Translations under genes and position numbers: made by a program | Part shown: in pieces, positions 18,604-26,915 of the stretch | Position numbering within the stretch: position 1 is the stretch's first letter | How the letters are laid out: the number at the start of each line of letters is the position of its first letter | NCBI GenBank assembly: GCA_046296195.1 | Contig: JBKBLR010000012.1 | Span: 17,885-81,884, forward strand | Length of the DNA stretch: 64,000 bases | Source: Amphiplicatus sp046296195 | Lineage (GTDB): Bacteria > Pseudomonadota > Alphaproteobacteria > Caulobacterales > Parvularculaceae | Direction: 5' to 3' | The notes under the pieces: model-generated | The model's input: only the letters and a program-made list of their open reading frames with translations | The model's database searches: none | What the model was told of the DNA's origin: nothing

Positions 18604-18968
18604 CGCAATCGTCCGCTCACTTTGGCGCGCGCTTGGCGGATCGCAGCCGACACCGCGCCCCTTGGTTCGGCGCCGGATCGAGACCAACCCCGCGCGGACC
18701 GGCTTGCCCCCTAGTCAACGAAACAGCGGGGATCAACCTGCGCCCTTGCTGGCGAGGAGCGTGCGCAGCAAGTCTTTGCCGGAGGGCGGCGCCCGGCCGG
18801 TCATCACGCCGTCAAACTTTCCAAACTCGGGGCGATGCGCAGCGTCGCCTTTCACCCTTGCTTGCCGAGATCTCGGCGGCGCGCCTCAACCGTTTCCAGA
18901 GTGCGCGCCGCCAGCCGCCTTTTGCCTTCAGACGCGTCCAGCGGTAGCCTTGCCCGCAGGAGACGGGC
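18604..18968. other. mutM to TIR-TPR divergent gap
   Basis: 365 bp between divergent genes. It contains one small minus-strand reading frame (18733-18855, separate entry) and the TIR gene's ribosome-binding site AGGAG at 18958-18962. No clear promoter, terminator or repeat is visible. Confidence 0.5.
18733..18855 (-). CDS. Possible 40-aa small protein upstream of mutM
   Basis: A GTG-initiated frame, 40 residues, beginning VKGDAAHRPEFGKFDG and ending LLASKGAG. Its codons use mostly G/C at third positions and the composition is protein-like, resembling the tail of a globular protein. It could be a short unannotated gene co-directional with mutM or the remnant of a decayed one. No family is recognised. 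Confidence 0.25.
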   Translation of the reverse strand: MKGDAAHRPEFGKFDGVMTGRAPPSGKDLLRTLLASKGAG

Positions 18969-21059
18969 TTGGGCGACAAGAAGTTCAGGGCGTTCATCAG
19001 CTACAGCCATGCTGATGAACGGTGGGGCGCGTGGCTCCAGCGGTCGCTGGAGCGCTTCCGCGCGCCGGCCGATCTCGCCCGGCTGATCGCTGCGGAGGGC
19101 CGTTCGGCGCGCCTTGCGCCGGTGTTCCGCGATCGCGAGGACCTTCCCGTTGCGGGCAATCTCAACGACGCGATCCAGAAAGCGCTCGCCGACAGCGAAT
19201 TTCAAATCGTTCTGTGCTCGCCCAACGCCGCGAAATCGCGCTGGGTGAACGAGGAGATCAAGCTCTTCAACCGGCTGCACGGGCCCGGCCGGACCTTCGC
19301 CATCATCGTCGCCGGCCAGCCCGGCGGCGGCGAGGCCGAATGTTTCCCGCCGGCGCTCCGTTTCCGGCTGGGGCAGGACGGCGAGCCGACGACCGAACCG
19401 CACGAGCCGCTCGCGGCGGACGCCCGTGATGAAGGCGACGGCAAGCGCCATGCGCTTCTGAAGACCGCCGCCGGCATGCTCGGCGTCGGTCTCGATGACC
19501 TTATCCGGCGCGAAGCAAGGGCGCGGGCGCGCCGGATGCAGGCGACCGTCGCGGCGGCGAGCGGCATCACGGCTTTCATGACCTTCGCGGCCGTCTTCGC
19601 GATCAACCAGCGAAATGAAGCACGCGCGATGCGCGGCAAGGCGGAAACGCTCGTCGAATTCATGCTCTCGGATCTTTCCGACCGGCTGGAGCCTGTCGGC
19701 CAGCTCGGGATCCTTGAAGCCGTCGGCGGCGAGGTTCTGAGCTATTACGAAGGCCAGGACATCAGGGCGCTCGATCCGCCGGCGCTTTCAAGGCGCGCCA
19801 AGGCGCTGATGAAGCTCGGATCGGTCGACATGGCGCGCGGCGACATCGACGCCGCCTCCAAAGCCTACCAGGCCGCCTTCGCGTCGACCGAAGAACAGCT
19901 GCGACGCGCGCCGAACGATCCTGACCGCATCTTCGACCATGCGCAAAGCGTCTTTTACCTAGGCGAGGCGGCGCGAAAGCGCGGCGACGACGCCGAAATG
20001 GAGGCGCGCAACCTCGACTATTTCCGTTTTGCGCAACGGCTTGTCGAACTCGCCCCCGAGGACCCGCGCTCGCGGATCGAGCTCGCTTACGCCTACAGCA
20101 ATCTCGGCGCGGTGAAGTTCGAGCAGCGCAAGCGCGAGGAGTCGATCCCGCTGTTCGAAAAGTCGATCGAAATCCGGCGCGCGCTCGCCGAGGAGCGCCC
20201 CGACGACCGCAAAATCGCAACCGTCTATGCCTATGGTCTTTCCTGGCTCGGCTACGCCGAACTGATGACCGGCCGGCATGCGCGCTCTGCGGCGACCTTT
20301 CAACTCCAATTCGAAATATATGACCGGCTGCTGAAGGCCGACGAGGACTATGCGATCCTCGATTCGCTCGTTTCAGCCCAGCGCCGGTTCAGCAACGCCC
20401 TTCTCAATCTCGGCCGCATCGACGAGGCGAAAGCCGCGATCGACGCCGCCAGAGCCTCCGCCGACAAACTGCTGCAGCGCGAACCGGACAATACGAACTC
20501 GATCGTCAACGCCTCGCATATCGCGCGGGCGCAATCCTATCTCGCTGGCCTTGCCGGCGACGACGCCGCCGCGGCGCGCTTCGCCGAGGAAGCGATCGCC
20601 TTCGCGGCGGACTATCTGCGCAAGGAGAAGGACTCAGCGGCGAGCGGGTCGGCGATCGCCTTCGCCGAGGCGCGCCAGTTGCTGATTTCACCCGTCGACG
20701 CCTCGCGCGCGCGGAAGGTCGCGGACGCGCTCGAGCACGAGATTTCCAAAGGCAAGAAGGCCGATCTCGACTTCATCGCCTATGCGACGCTGGCGCTCGT
20801 CCGCCATGCGAAGGCGACCGCAGACGCTGCTTCCATTGACGCCGACTTTCGGCCGGTGATCGATCTCCTCGATGCAAATCTCGACCGCCTCAGCGATCCG
20901 CACAAGGTGACGCTCGCCATGATCCATCGCGAGCACGGCGCGCCGGATCGGGCGCGGGCCGTTCTGCAACGAATCACGTCGGCCGAATTCGCCCATCCCG
21001 ATTTCATCGCGCTTCGGCGTGACCTTGGCGCGGCGTCGACGGCATTTGCTGAGCAATAG
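18969..21059 (+). CDS. TIR domain - transmembrane - TPR protein
   Basis: 696 aa. Residues 5-135 form a TIR-like (TIR_2) domain: FRAFISYSHADERW, VFRDREDLP, and SPNAAKSRWVNEE with Trp92 and Glu96 at the position of the NADase glutamate in catalytic TIRs. A transmembrane helix follows at about 192-213, then a long TPR-rich C-terminal region (from about 290: LGSVDMARGDIDAASKAYQ, ELAYAYSNLGAVKF). The topology suggests a membrane-tethered TIR enzyme or scaffold with TPRs on the other side. The start is TTG with AGGAG 6 nt before it. TIR proteins serve in defence, NAD metabolism or signalling; which applies here is unknown. Confidence 0.85.
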   Translation: MGDKKFRAFISYSHADERWGAWLQRSLERFRAPADLARLIAAEGRSARLAPVFRDREDLPVAGNLNDAIQKALADSEFQIVLCSPNAAKSRWVNEEIKLFNRLHGPGRTFAIIVAGQPGGGEAECFPPALRFRLGQDGEPTTEPHEPLAADARDEGDGKRHALLKTAAGMLGVGLDDLIRREARARARRMQATVAAASGITAFMTFAAVFAINQRNEARAMRGKAETLVEFMLSDLSDRLEPVGQLGILEAVGGEVLSYYEGQDIRALDPPALSRRAKALMKLGSVDMARGDIDAASKAYQAAFASTEEQLRRAPNDPDRIFDHAQSVFYLGEAARKRGDDAEMEARNLDYFRFAQRLVELAPEDPRSRIELAYAYSNLGAVKFEQRKREESIPLFEKSIEIRRALAEERPDDRKIATVYAYGLSWLGYAELMTGRHARSAATFQLQFEIYDRLLKADEDYAILDSLVSAQRRFSNALLNLGRIDEAKAAIDAARASADKLLQREPDNTNSIVNASHIARAQSYLAGLAGDDAAAARFAEEAIAFAADYLRKEKDSAASGSAIAFAEARQLLISPVDASRARKVADALEHEISKGKKADLDFIAYATLALVRHAKATADAASIDADFRPVIDLLDANLDRLSDPHKVTLAMIHREHGAPDRARAVLQRITSAEFAHPDFIALRRDLGAASTAFAEQ

Positions 21060-21194
21060 GCGCTAAAGCCATGATCGGCGCTGGTTTTCCGCCGGCGACA
21101 CGAATTTTGATGGCCGATTTTACTATGCCGCGCAGAGATTTGCCGGAAGAGCGAACAATGTTACTTACCAAGGGCGGTATCTGGGAAACTGCCG

Positions 21195-21740
21195 ATGAAA
21201 ACATTCAATTCACTGAAACTGATCGCCGCGGCGGCGTTGATCGCCGCAGCTGCCGCGTGCGAACGACAGGCGGCGTCTGCGGCTCCGGCGACGCCGGTTA
21301 CGATCAATGTCGACGCCAAGGTCAAGATCACGCAGGACGACAGCGGCGCCTACGACTTCACCTATGACTCGCCCTATTCGGACGCCGACGGCAATTTCGA
21401 CTTCTCCGTCGGCGAAGCGGCCAAGACGAGCGTCCGGCTCACATTCCGCCTCGCCGACGACAGCGGGCTCGGGATCAAATTCAAGCCCGACGGAACAGAC
21501 GCCATCTGGATCGTCGACAAAAAGAACGTCGGCCCCGACGGCAGCCCGCAAGGGCCTTATGAAGGTCGCCAGTTCCGCGATTTCAAGGTTTCGGAGGACG
21601 GCCTCAGCCTTTCCCTGTTCAACCGCAACGATGACGGCGTCCTTTATCGCTACGGTCTGCGGTTCGATCGCGGCGAGGAAACCGTGATCGACGATCCGGA
21701 CAACCAGAACGGTTCCGGCGGCAATAACGGCGGCAACTGA
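21195..21740 (+). CDS. Small hypothetical lipoprotein
   Basis: 181 aa with a lipoprotein signal ending at Cys22 (AAAAC). The mature part is acidic and rich in Asp and Gly, with repeated Asp-Gly turns and a Gly/Asn tail (NGSGGNNGGN), suggesting a beta-rich extracytoplasmic domain. It lies 135 bp after the TIR-TPR gene in the same direction, so association is possible but not shown. No family recognised. Confidence 0.75.
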   Translation: MKTFNSLKLIAAAALIAAAAACERQAASAAPATPVTINVDAKVKITQDDSGAYDFTYDSPYSDADGNFDFSVGEAAKTSVRLTFRLADDSGLGIKFKPDGTDAIWIVDKKNVGPDGSPQGPYEGRQFRDFKVSEDGLSLSLFNRNDDGVLYRYGLRFDRGEETVIDDPDNQNGSGGNNGGN

Positions 21741-21767
21741 TCGCCCGCTGAATCGCTGACGAGTGAA

Positions 21768-21795
21768 AAACCCCGGCGGGCGCCCGCCGGGGTTT
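21768..21795. terminator. Bidirectional intrinsic terminator (lipoprotein / rpsA)
   Basis: A perfect 28-bp palindrome, arms 21768-21781 and 21782-21795, between convergent genes. It is GC-rich in the centre and flanked by AAAAA on the left and TTTCCATTT on the right. It gives a hairpin followed by T-runs for rpsA (minus strand) and less perfectly for the lipoprotein (plus strand). Confidence 0.9.
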
Positions 21796-21819
21796 CCATT
21801 TCAGGCGATCAGGGCGCGC

Positions 21820-23526
21820 TTACGGCTTGCCGCTTTTCTTGAGCGCGGCGCCGAGAATGTCGCCGAGCGAAGCGCCTGAATCCGCCGACCCATATTGTTC
21901 GACGGCTTCCTTCTCTTCCGCCACTTCGCGCGCCTTGATGGAGAGCGAAATCCGGCGCGAGACCTTGTCGAAGCCGGTGACGCGGGCGTCGACCTTGTCG
22001 CCCACCGCAAAGCGCTCGGGGCGCTGTTCATTGCGGTCCTTCGAGAGGTCCGACTTGCGAATGAAGGCCTTCGGCCCGCCTTCGCCGCCGACCTGGACCT
22101 CGATGCCGCCCGATTCGATCGCCGTAACCGTGCAGGTCACGTCGTCGCCGCGATTGATCGCGCCGACCGAGTCCATCGGATCGGACGCGACCTGCTTGAT
22201 GCCGAGCGAGATGCGTTCCTTCTCCGGATCGACGTCAAGGACTTTCGCCTTCACGACATCGCCCTTCTTGTACTCCTTGATGACCTCCTCGCCGGGACGG
22301 TTCCAGTCGAGATCGGACAGGTGCACCATGCCGTCCATGTCGTCGGAGATGCCCACGAACAGGCCGAACTCGGTGATGTTCTTGACCTCGCCCTCGACGA
22401 TCGAGCCGATCGGATGTTTCTCGGCGAAACTATCCCACGGATTGTCGAGACACTGCTTGAGGCCGAGCGACACGCGGCGCTTGCCCTCGTCGACCTCGAG
22501 CACCATCACCTCGACCTCCTGCGAGGTCGAGACGACCTTGCCCGGGTGAACGTTCTTCTTCACCCAGCTCATCTCCGAGACGTGGACGAGGCCTTCGATT
22601 CCCTGCTCAAGCTCGACGAACGCGCCGTAGTCGGTGATGTTGGTGACGCGGCCGCGGAACTTCGCGCCGACGGGGTATTTCGCCGCGACGCCCTGCCACG
22701 GATCGGGCTGAAGCTGCTTGATGCCAAGCGAAATGCGGTGCGTTTCCGGGTTGATCTTGATGATCTTGACCTTGACCGTGTCATTGACGTTGAGGACTTC
22801 GGACGGGTGGTTGACGCGGCTCCACGACATGTCGGTGACGTGGAGAAGACCGTCGACGCCCGGCGCGAGTTCGACGAACGCGCCGTAATCGGTGATGTTC
22901 TTGACGACGCCTTCGCGCGTGTCGCCTTCATTCAGCTCGCGGACGACTTCCTGGCGATGCTCGGCTCTGTCCTCCTCGAGGATCGAGCGGCGTGACACGA
23001 CGATGTTGCCGCGGCGCTTGTCCATCTTGAGGATGCGGAAGGGCTGCGGAATGTTCATCAAGGGCCCGGCGTCACGCACCGGGCGGATGTCGACCTGGCT
23101 GCCGGGAAGGAACGCCACCGCGCCGCCGAGATCGACGGTGAAGCCGCCCTTGACGCGGTTGAAGATGACCCCGTCGACGCGCTCCTGCCTGATGAACTGC
23201 TGCTCGAGCCGGTCCCAGGCCTCTTCGCGGCGCGCCTTGTCGCGGCTGATGACCGCTTCGCCGTTGGCGTTCTCGATTCGCTCGACGAAAACCTCGACGG
23301 TGTCGCCGACCTTCAGCATGCCCGACATGCCGGCCTGGCCGAATTCCTTGAGCGCGACGCGGCCTTCGGTCTTGAGGCCGACGTCGATGACGGCGACGTC
23401 CTTTTCGATCGCGGTCACGACGCCTTTGACGACATTGTCTTCAAAGGCCCCCCGGTTGAGGAGCGAGGCGTCGAGCATGTCCGCAAAATCCTTGCGGGTG
23501 GGGTTCATCGATTGCGTCTGAGACAC
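21820..23526 (-). CDS. rpsA: 30S ribosomal protein S1
   Basis: Six S1 RNA-binding repeats, several with the YGAFVEL(A/E)PG and LLHVTDMSW / LVHVSEMSW patterns; it helps recruit mRNAs to the 30S subunit. 568 aa is normal. Start is GTG 23526 (MSQTQSMNPT), with AAGGA about 11 nt upstream; ATG 23508 is the alternative. It follows cmk in the usual order, separated by a 205-bp leader. Confidence 0.96.
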   Translation of the reverse strand: MSQTQSMNPTRKDFADMLDASLLNRGAFEDNVVKGVVTAIEKDVAVIDVGLKTEGRVALKEFGQAGMSGMLKVGDTVEVFVERIENANGEAVISRDKARREEAWDRLEQQFIRQERVDGVIFNRVKGGFTVDLGGAVAFLPGSQVDIRPVRDAGPLMNIPQPFRILKMDKRRGNIVVSRRSILEEDRAEHRQEVVRELNEGDTREGVVKNITDYGAFVELAPGVDGLLHVTDMSWSRVNHPSEVLNVNDTVKVKIIKINPETHRISLGIKQLQPDPWQGVAAKYPVGAKFRGRVTNITDYGAFVELEQGIEGLVHVSEMSWVKKNVHPGKVVSTSQEVEVMVLEVDEGKRRVSLGLKQCLDNPWDSFAEKHPIGSIVEGEVKNITEFGLFVGISDDMDGMVHLSDLDWNRPGEEVIKEYKKGDVVKAKVLDVDPEKERISLGIKQVASDPMDSVGAINRGDDVTCTVTAIESGGIEVQVGGEGGPKAFIRKSDLSKDRNEQRPERFAVGDKVDARVTGFDKVSRRISLSIKAREVAEEKEAVEQYGSADSGASLGDILGAALKKSGKP

Positions 23527-23710
23527 TGGGTTTGCAGTCCTTGTTCAAGCCGATTGAGCATGCCGGCCGGTTGAACCGGCGGTCTTCCCCGGAGCGACTT
23601 CCCGGCGCCCGGAGCGGTGAGCCCAAAAGAGGTTTCAGATTGACGGCGAGACCGCGGGCGACGGACACAAAAACCCGTTCGAGAGAGGCCCCCGAGCCCT
23701 GACGCTGGAT

Positions 23711-23730
23711 TGGAGACGGGGTCGTCTCCA
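23711..23730 (-). terminator. Hairpin immediately after the cmk stop
   Basis: An 8-bp perfect stem TGGAGACG / CGTCTCCA (23711-23718 / 23723-23730) with a 4-nt loop, one base past the cmk stop codon. There is no T-run on the minus strand. It may be a processing or attenuation hairpin between cmk and rpsA. Confidence 0.4.
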
Positions 23731-23731
23731 G

Positions 23732-24391
23732 TCAGGCCTCGCAGCGTCTCAAAACGCCGTCGATCACGCGGCGCGCCGCCGTGAAGGCCGCGTCTATAGT
23801 CAAAGAGGTAGTGTCTAGCAACTCCGCTTCCGGGGCCATCACCATGGGGGCGTCGGTCCGCTTGGCGTCGCGGGCGTCACGCTCCTTGAGGTCGGCGAGG
23901 ACTTCGGCCTCGGTAAGGGCGGGTTTTGACGGCAAAAGCTCGAGCCAGCGCCGGTGGGCCCGGACCTCGGGGCTCGCGACGACGAAGAATTTGACCGTCG
24001 CATCGGGGCAGACGACCGTCCCGATGTCGCGCCCGTCGAGCACCGCGCCCCTGGCCCCGCCCGGCGGGTGTTTCGCGAAATTGCGCTGGAAATCGAGCAG
24101 CGCCTGGCGGACGCCCGGCTGGGCCGCAACCACTGACGCCGCCGCCCCGACCTCGCGGGTGCGGATGTCGGCGTTCTTCAGCTGGTCGACAGAGAAACTC
24201 CGCGCCGTGCGCTCCGCCGCCGCCGCATCATGCGGGTCGAGCCCGGCGTTGAGCATCAGCCAGGCGACGCCGCGATAGAGCGAACCGGTGTCGAGATAGG
24301 CAAGGCCGTAAGCGTCGGCGATGAGCATCGCCAGCGTCCCCTTGCCGGAGGCCGCAGGTCCGTCGAGCGCGATGACAAGGGGCTTGCTCAC
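23732..24391 (-). CDS. cmk: Cytidylate kinase
   Basis: Phosphorylates CMP and dCMP with ATP. P-loop GPAASGKGT is at residues 11-19, and DGRDIGTVV and KFFVVASPEVRAHRR mark the NMP-kinase fold. GTG 24391 gives MSKPLVIALDGP, the family N-terminus; the frame stays open further upstream without better support. 219 aa. In most alphaproteobacteria cmk sits next to aroA; here an MFS transporter and a TerC gene intervene. Confidence 0.94.
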   Translation of the reverse strand: MSKPLVIALDGPAASGKGTLAMLIADAYGLAYLDTGSLYRGVAWLMLNAGLDPHDAAAAERTARSFSVDQLKNADIRTREVGAAASVVAAQPGVRQALLDFQRNFAKHPPGGARGAVLDGRDIGTVVCPDATVKFFVVASPEVRAHRRWLELLPSKPALTEAEVLADLKERDARDAKRTDAPMVMAPEAELLDTTSLTIDAAFTAARRVIDGVLRRCEA

Positions 24392-24421
24392 GGGCGAGCG
24401 CCTTAGCCTCTGCACGGGGCG

Positions 24422-25993
24422 TCAGGCAAGCGGCGTCCGCTTCTCGTCATCCTTTACGGCCAACGTCGCCAGCGCCGCGATGAAGAGCGACGCCCCGCCG
24501 ACCCCCAGCGCATTGATCGCCGCTCCGTCGAATGCGTAGCGCACAATGACGCCGAGGATCGAGGCGGCGAGCAGTTGCGGGATGACGATGAAGAAATTGA
24601 AGATGCCCATATAGACGCCCATCTTCCGCGCCGGCAGCGCGCCCGACAGAATGGAATAGGGCACCGACACGATCGAGGCCCAGGCGAAGCCGACGCCGAT
24701 CATGCCGATCCAGAGCAGGCCGGGATCGCGGATGAATAGAAACGAGAAGAGCCCGAGCCCGCCGAGCGCAAGATTGAGCGCATGCGTCGTCTTGCGCCCG
24801 ATCGCGCCGGCGATGAGCGGAATGAGGAAGAATGCGACGAGCGCGGCGACGCCGTTATAGACGGCGAACAGGAGCCCGACCCAGTTGCCGGCTTCGTTGA
24901 ACCGTTCGGAGGCCGCGTCCGTGACGCCGTAATGGTGAGCCGCGACCGCGCCCGTCGTGTAGATCCACATCGCAAAGAGCGCGAACCAGGTAAAGAACTG
25001 CACTACGGCGAGCTGGCGCATCGTCTTTGGCATCGAGAACAGGTCGTCGATGATCTCGGAAAAGGCGCCGCGCGCACGCCCGCGCTGCTTCAGAAGGCCT
25101 GCCGCGATGAGGAAGAGCCCGAACACCGCAAGGCCGACGCTGACGATGTAGAGATCGTTGACGCGCAGCGCCTCCTCCGCAAGCCTGACCGCGCCGCTCG
25201 AGATTTGCGCAAGGATGACGGTCGCGACGCCGCCGACGATCAGCAGCGCGCCGCCGATCGTCAGATAGGCGCCGGGACTCCTGCCGGCGGAGGCTTGCGC
25301 GCCGTCCTCGACGCGCCCGCGCTCGGCGCGTTCAAAAGCGGCGAGCTCATCCGGGGAATATTCCCTGGTCGTGAACACCGTCCACATGACGGCGAGGAAG
25401 ACGAAAACGGCGCCGACATAGAAGGAATAGCGGACCGAATCCGGCACAACCCCTTCGGGCGCCGAATTGGCGACGTTGAGCCAGTTCGTCATCATCCAAG
25501 GCAGAGCCGAGGCGAAGACGGCGCCCGCCCCGATGAAAAAGCTCTGCATGGCGAATCCCGCAGTGCGCTGACGATCGGGCAGCATGTCGCCGACGAAGGC
25601 GCGAAACGGCTCCATCGTGACATTGATCGAGGCGTCCATGATCCAGAGCATGCCTGCAGCAATCCAGAGATGGGGCGAGTGCGGCATGAAAAAGAGCGCG
25701 AGCGTCGTCAAAAGCGCGCCGACGAAGAAATAGGGCCGGCGACGCCCGAAACGCCCCCAGGTCTTGTCGCTCATATGACCGATGACCGGCTGGACAAGGA
25801 GCCCGGTCAACGGCGCGGCGATCCACAGGATAGGGATCTGGTCGATCTCGGCGCCGAGCGTCTGGAAAATGCGGGAGACGTTGGCGTTCTGCAGCCCGAA
25901 GCCGATCTGGATTCCGAAGAATCCGAACGACATGTTCCAGATCCGCCAAAATCCGAGCGACGGTTTTGCTTCAGGGCCCGCCTCGCCTTTCAT
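24422..25993 (-). CDS. MFS sugar transporter, SLC45/GPH-like
   Basis: Inner-membrane sugar importer with 12 or more predicted helices, 523 aa. The MFS loop 2-3 motif appears as GHMSDKTWGRFGRRRP (residues 72-87), the form seen in sucrose/maltose-type carriers. A long cytoplasmic loop occurs around 220-245 (TTREYSPDELAAFERAERG). Strong SD GGAGGAAA lies before ATG 25993. It is 30 bp upstream of cmk on the same strand. The sugar carried is not inferable; alpha-glucosides are a guess from the family. Confidence 0.85.
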   Translation of the reverse strand: MKGEAGPEAKPSLGFWRIWNMSFGFFGIQIGFGLQNANVSRIFQTLGAEIDQIPILWIAAPLTGLLVQPVIGHMSDKTWGRFGRRRPYFFVGALLTTLALFFMPHSPHLWIAAGMLWIMDASINVTMEPFRAFVGDMLPDRQRTAGFAMQSFFIGAGAVFASALPWMMTNWLNVANSAPEGVVPDSVRYSFYVGAVFVFLAVMWTVFTTREYSPDELAAFERAERGRVEDGAQASAGRSPGAYLTIGGALLIVGGVATVILAQISSGAVRLAEEALRVNDLYIVSVGLAVFGLFLIAAGLLKQRGRARGAFSEIIDDLFSMPKTMRQLAVVQFFTWFALFAMWIYTTGAVAAHHYGVTDAASERFNEAGNWVGLLFAVYNGVAALVAFFLIPLIAGAIGRKTTHALNLALGGLGLFSFLFIRDPGLLWIGMIGVGFAWASIVSVPYSILSGALPARKMGVYMGIFNFFIVIPQLLAASILGVIVRYAFDGAAINALGVGGASLFIAALATLAVKDDEKRTPLA

Positions 25994-26225
25994 GCCGCAT
26001 TTCCTCCGCTCATCATGGCGGCGATGGCGCGCCGCTTGTTTTCATTCCTTTTCTCATTCGCAGATTGAGCCCGGCAAGCCGTCCCTGCGCCAGAAATGAA
26101 AGAAATTTCATGTTTTTGCAAAGCCTGGCGCCGCAGGCGGGCATTTGGACAATCGCCTCGCGTCGCGGCATAAGGCGCGGCTTCGCACGCCTCTCACCGG
26201 CAAGGCGCGCGTCAGGGGCTTCGAC

Positions 26226-26912
26226 ATGGATTGGTCGTTCGTCGACTTTTCGCCCGAGTTCTGGGCGGCGTTCTTTCAAGTCGTCTGGATCGACCTTGCG
26301 CTGGCCGGCGACAACGCCGTCGTCATCGGCCTTGCCGCCGCGGGACTGCCGAAGAATCAGCGTGGGCGCGCGATCTTATTCGGCATTCTGGCCGCGACGG
26401 CGCTGCGGATCGTCTTTGCGCTGATGACGACGACGCTGTTGCAGATCGTCGGCCTGCTGCTCGCCGGCGGCGTTCTTCTGCTCTGGGTGTCATGGAAAAT
26501 GTGGCGCGAGCTCAAGAGCCCCGCCCACGCCGATCGCGGCGCCGACGTGCTCGAAGGAGAGCCGCCCTCTGGCGGCGAGGCGAGGCCCAAGACCCTCCGG
26601 GAGGCGATCGTGCAGATCGTCGTCGCCGACGTGTCGATGTCGCTCGACAACGTGCTCGCCGTCGCCGGCGCCGCGCATGAACATCCGAGCGTTCTCGTCT
26701 TCGGTCTCGCCTTGTCGATCGCGCTGATGGGGTTTGCGGCGACGTTCATTGCGCGGCTTCTCGAACGCCATCGCTGGATCGGCTTCCTTGGCCTTGCGAT
26801 CATCCTTTACGTCGCGCTGAAGATGATCTGGGAAGGGGGGCACCAGGTGCTGCAGGCGACGGCGCCGCCGTCAGAGGCGCCCCCTTCAGTTCAATCGACC
26901 GCCGGACACTGA
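26226..26912 (+). CDS. TerC/YjbE family integral membrane protein
   Basis: Membrane protein with two copies of the acidic TerC signature: LAGDNAVVIGLAA (27-39) and SMSLDNVLAVAGA (135-147). Relatives include metal exporters, notably for Mn2+, and tellurite-resistance-associated proteins. ATG 26226 (MDWSFVDF) has AGGGG 8 nt upstream; a longer frame from 26145 is basic and unlikely. 228 aa. I looked for a yybP-ykoY manganese riboswitch in the leader and did not see one. It ends 3 bp from the convergent aroA stop. Confidence 0.88.
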   Translation: MDWSFVDFSPEFWAAFFQVVWIDLALAGDNAVVIGLAAAGLPKNQRGRAILFGILAATALRIVFALMTTTLLQIVGLLLAGGVLLLWVSWKMWRELKSPAHADRGADVLEGEPPSGGEARPKTLREAIVQIVVADVSMSLDNVLAVAGAAHEHPSVLVFGLALSIALMGFAATFIARLLERHRWIGFLGLAIILYVALKMIWEGGHQVLQATAPPSEAPPSVQSTAGH

Positions 26913-26915
26913 CGG

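Noticed and set aside
25994..26225. Possible manganese riboswitch (yybP-ykoY) ahead of the TerC gene
   Set aside because: The conserved riboswitch core could not be found in the leader.
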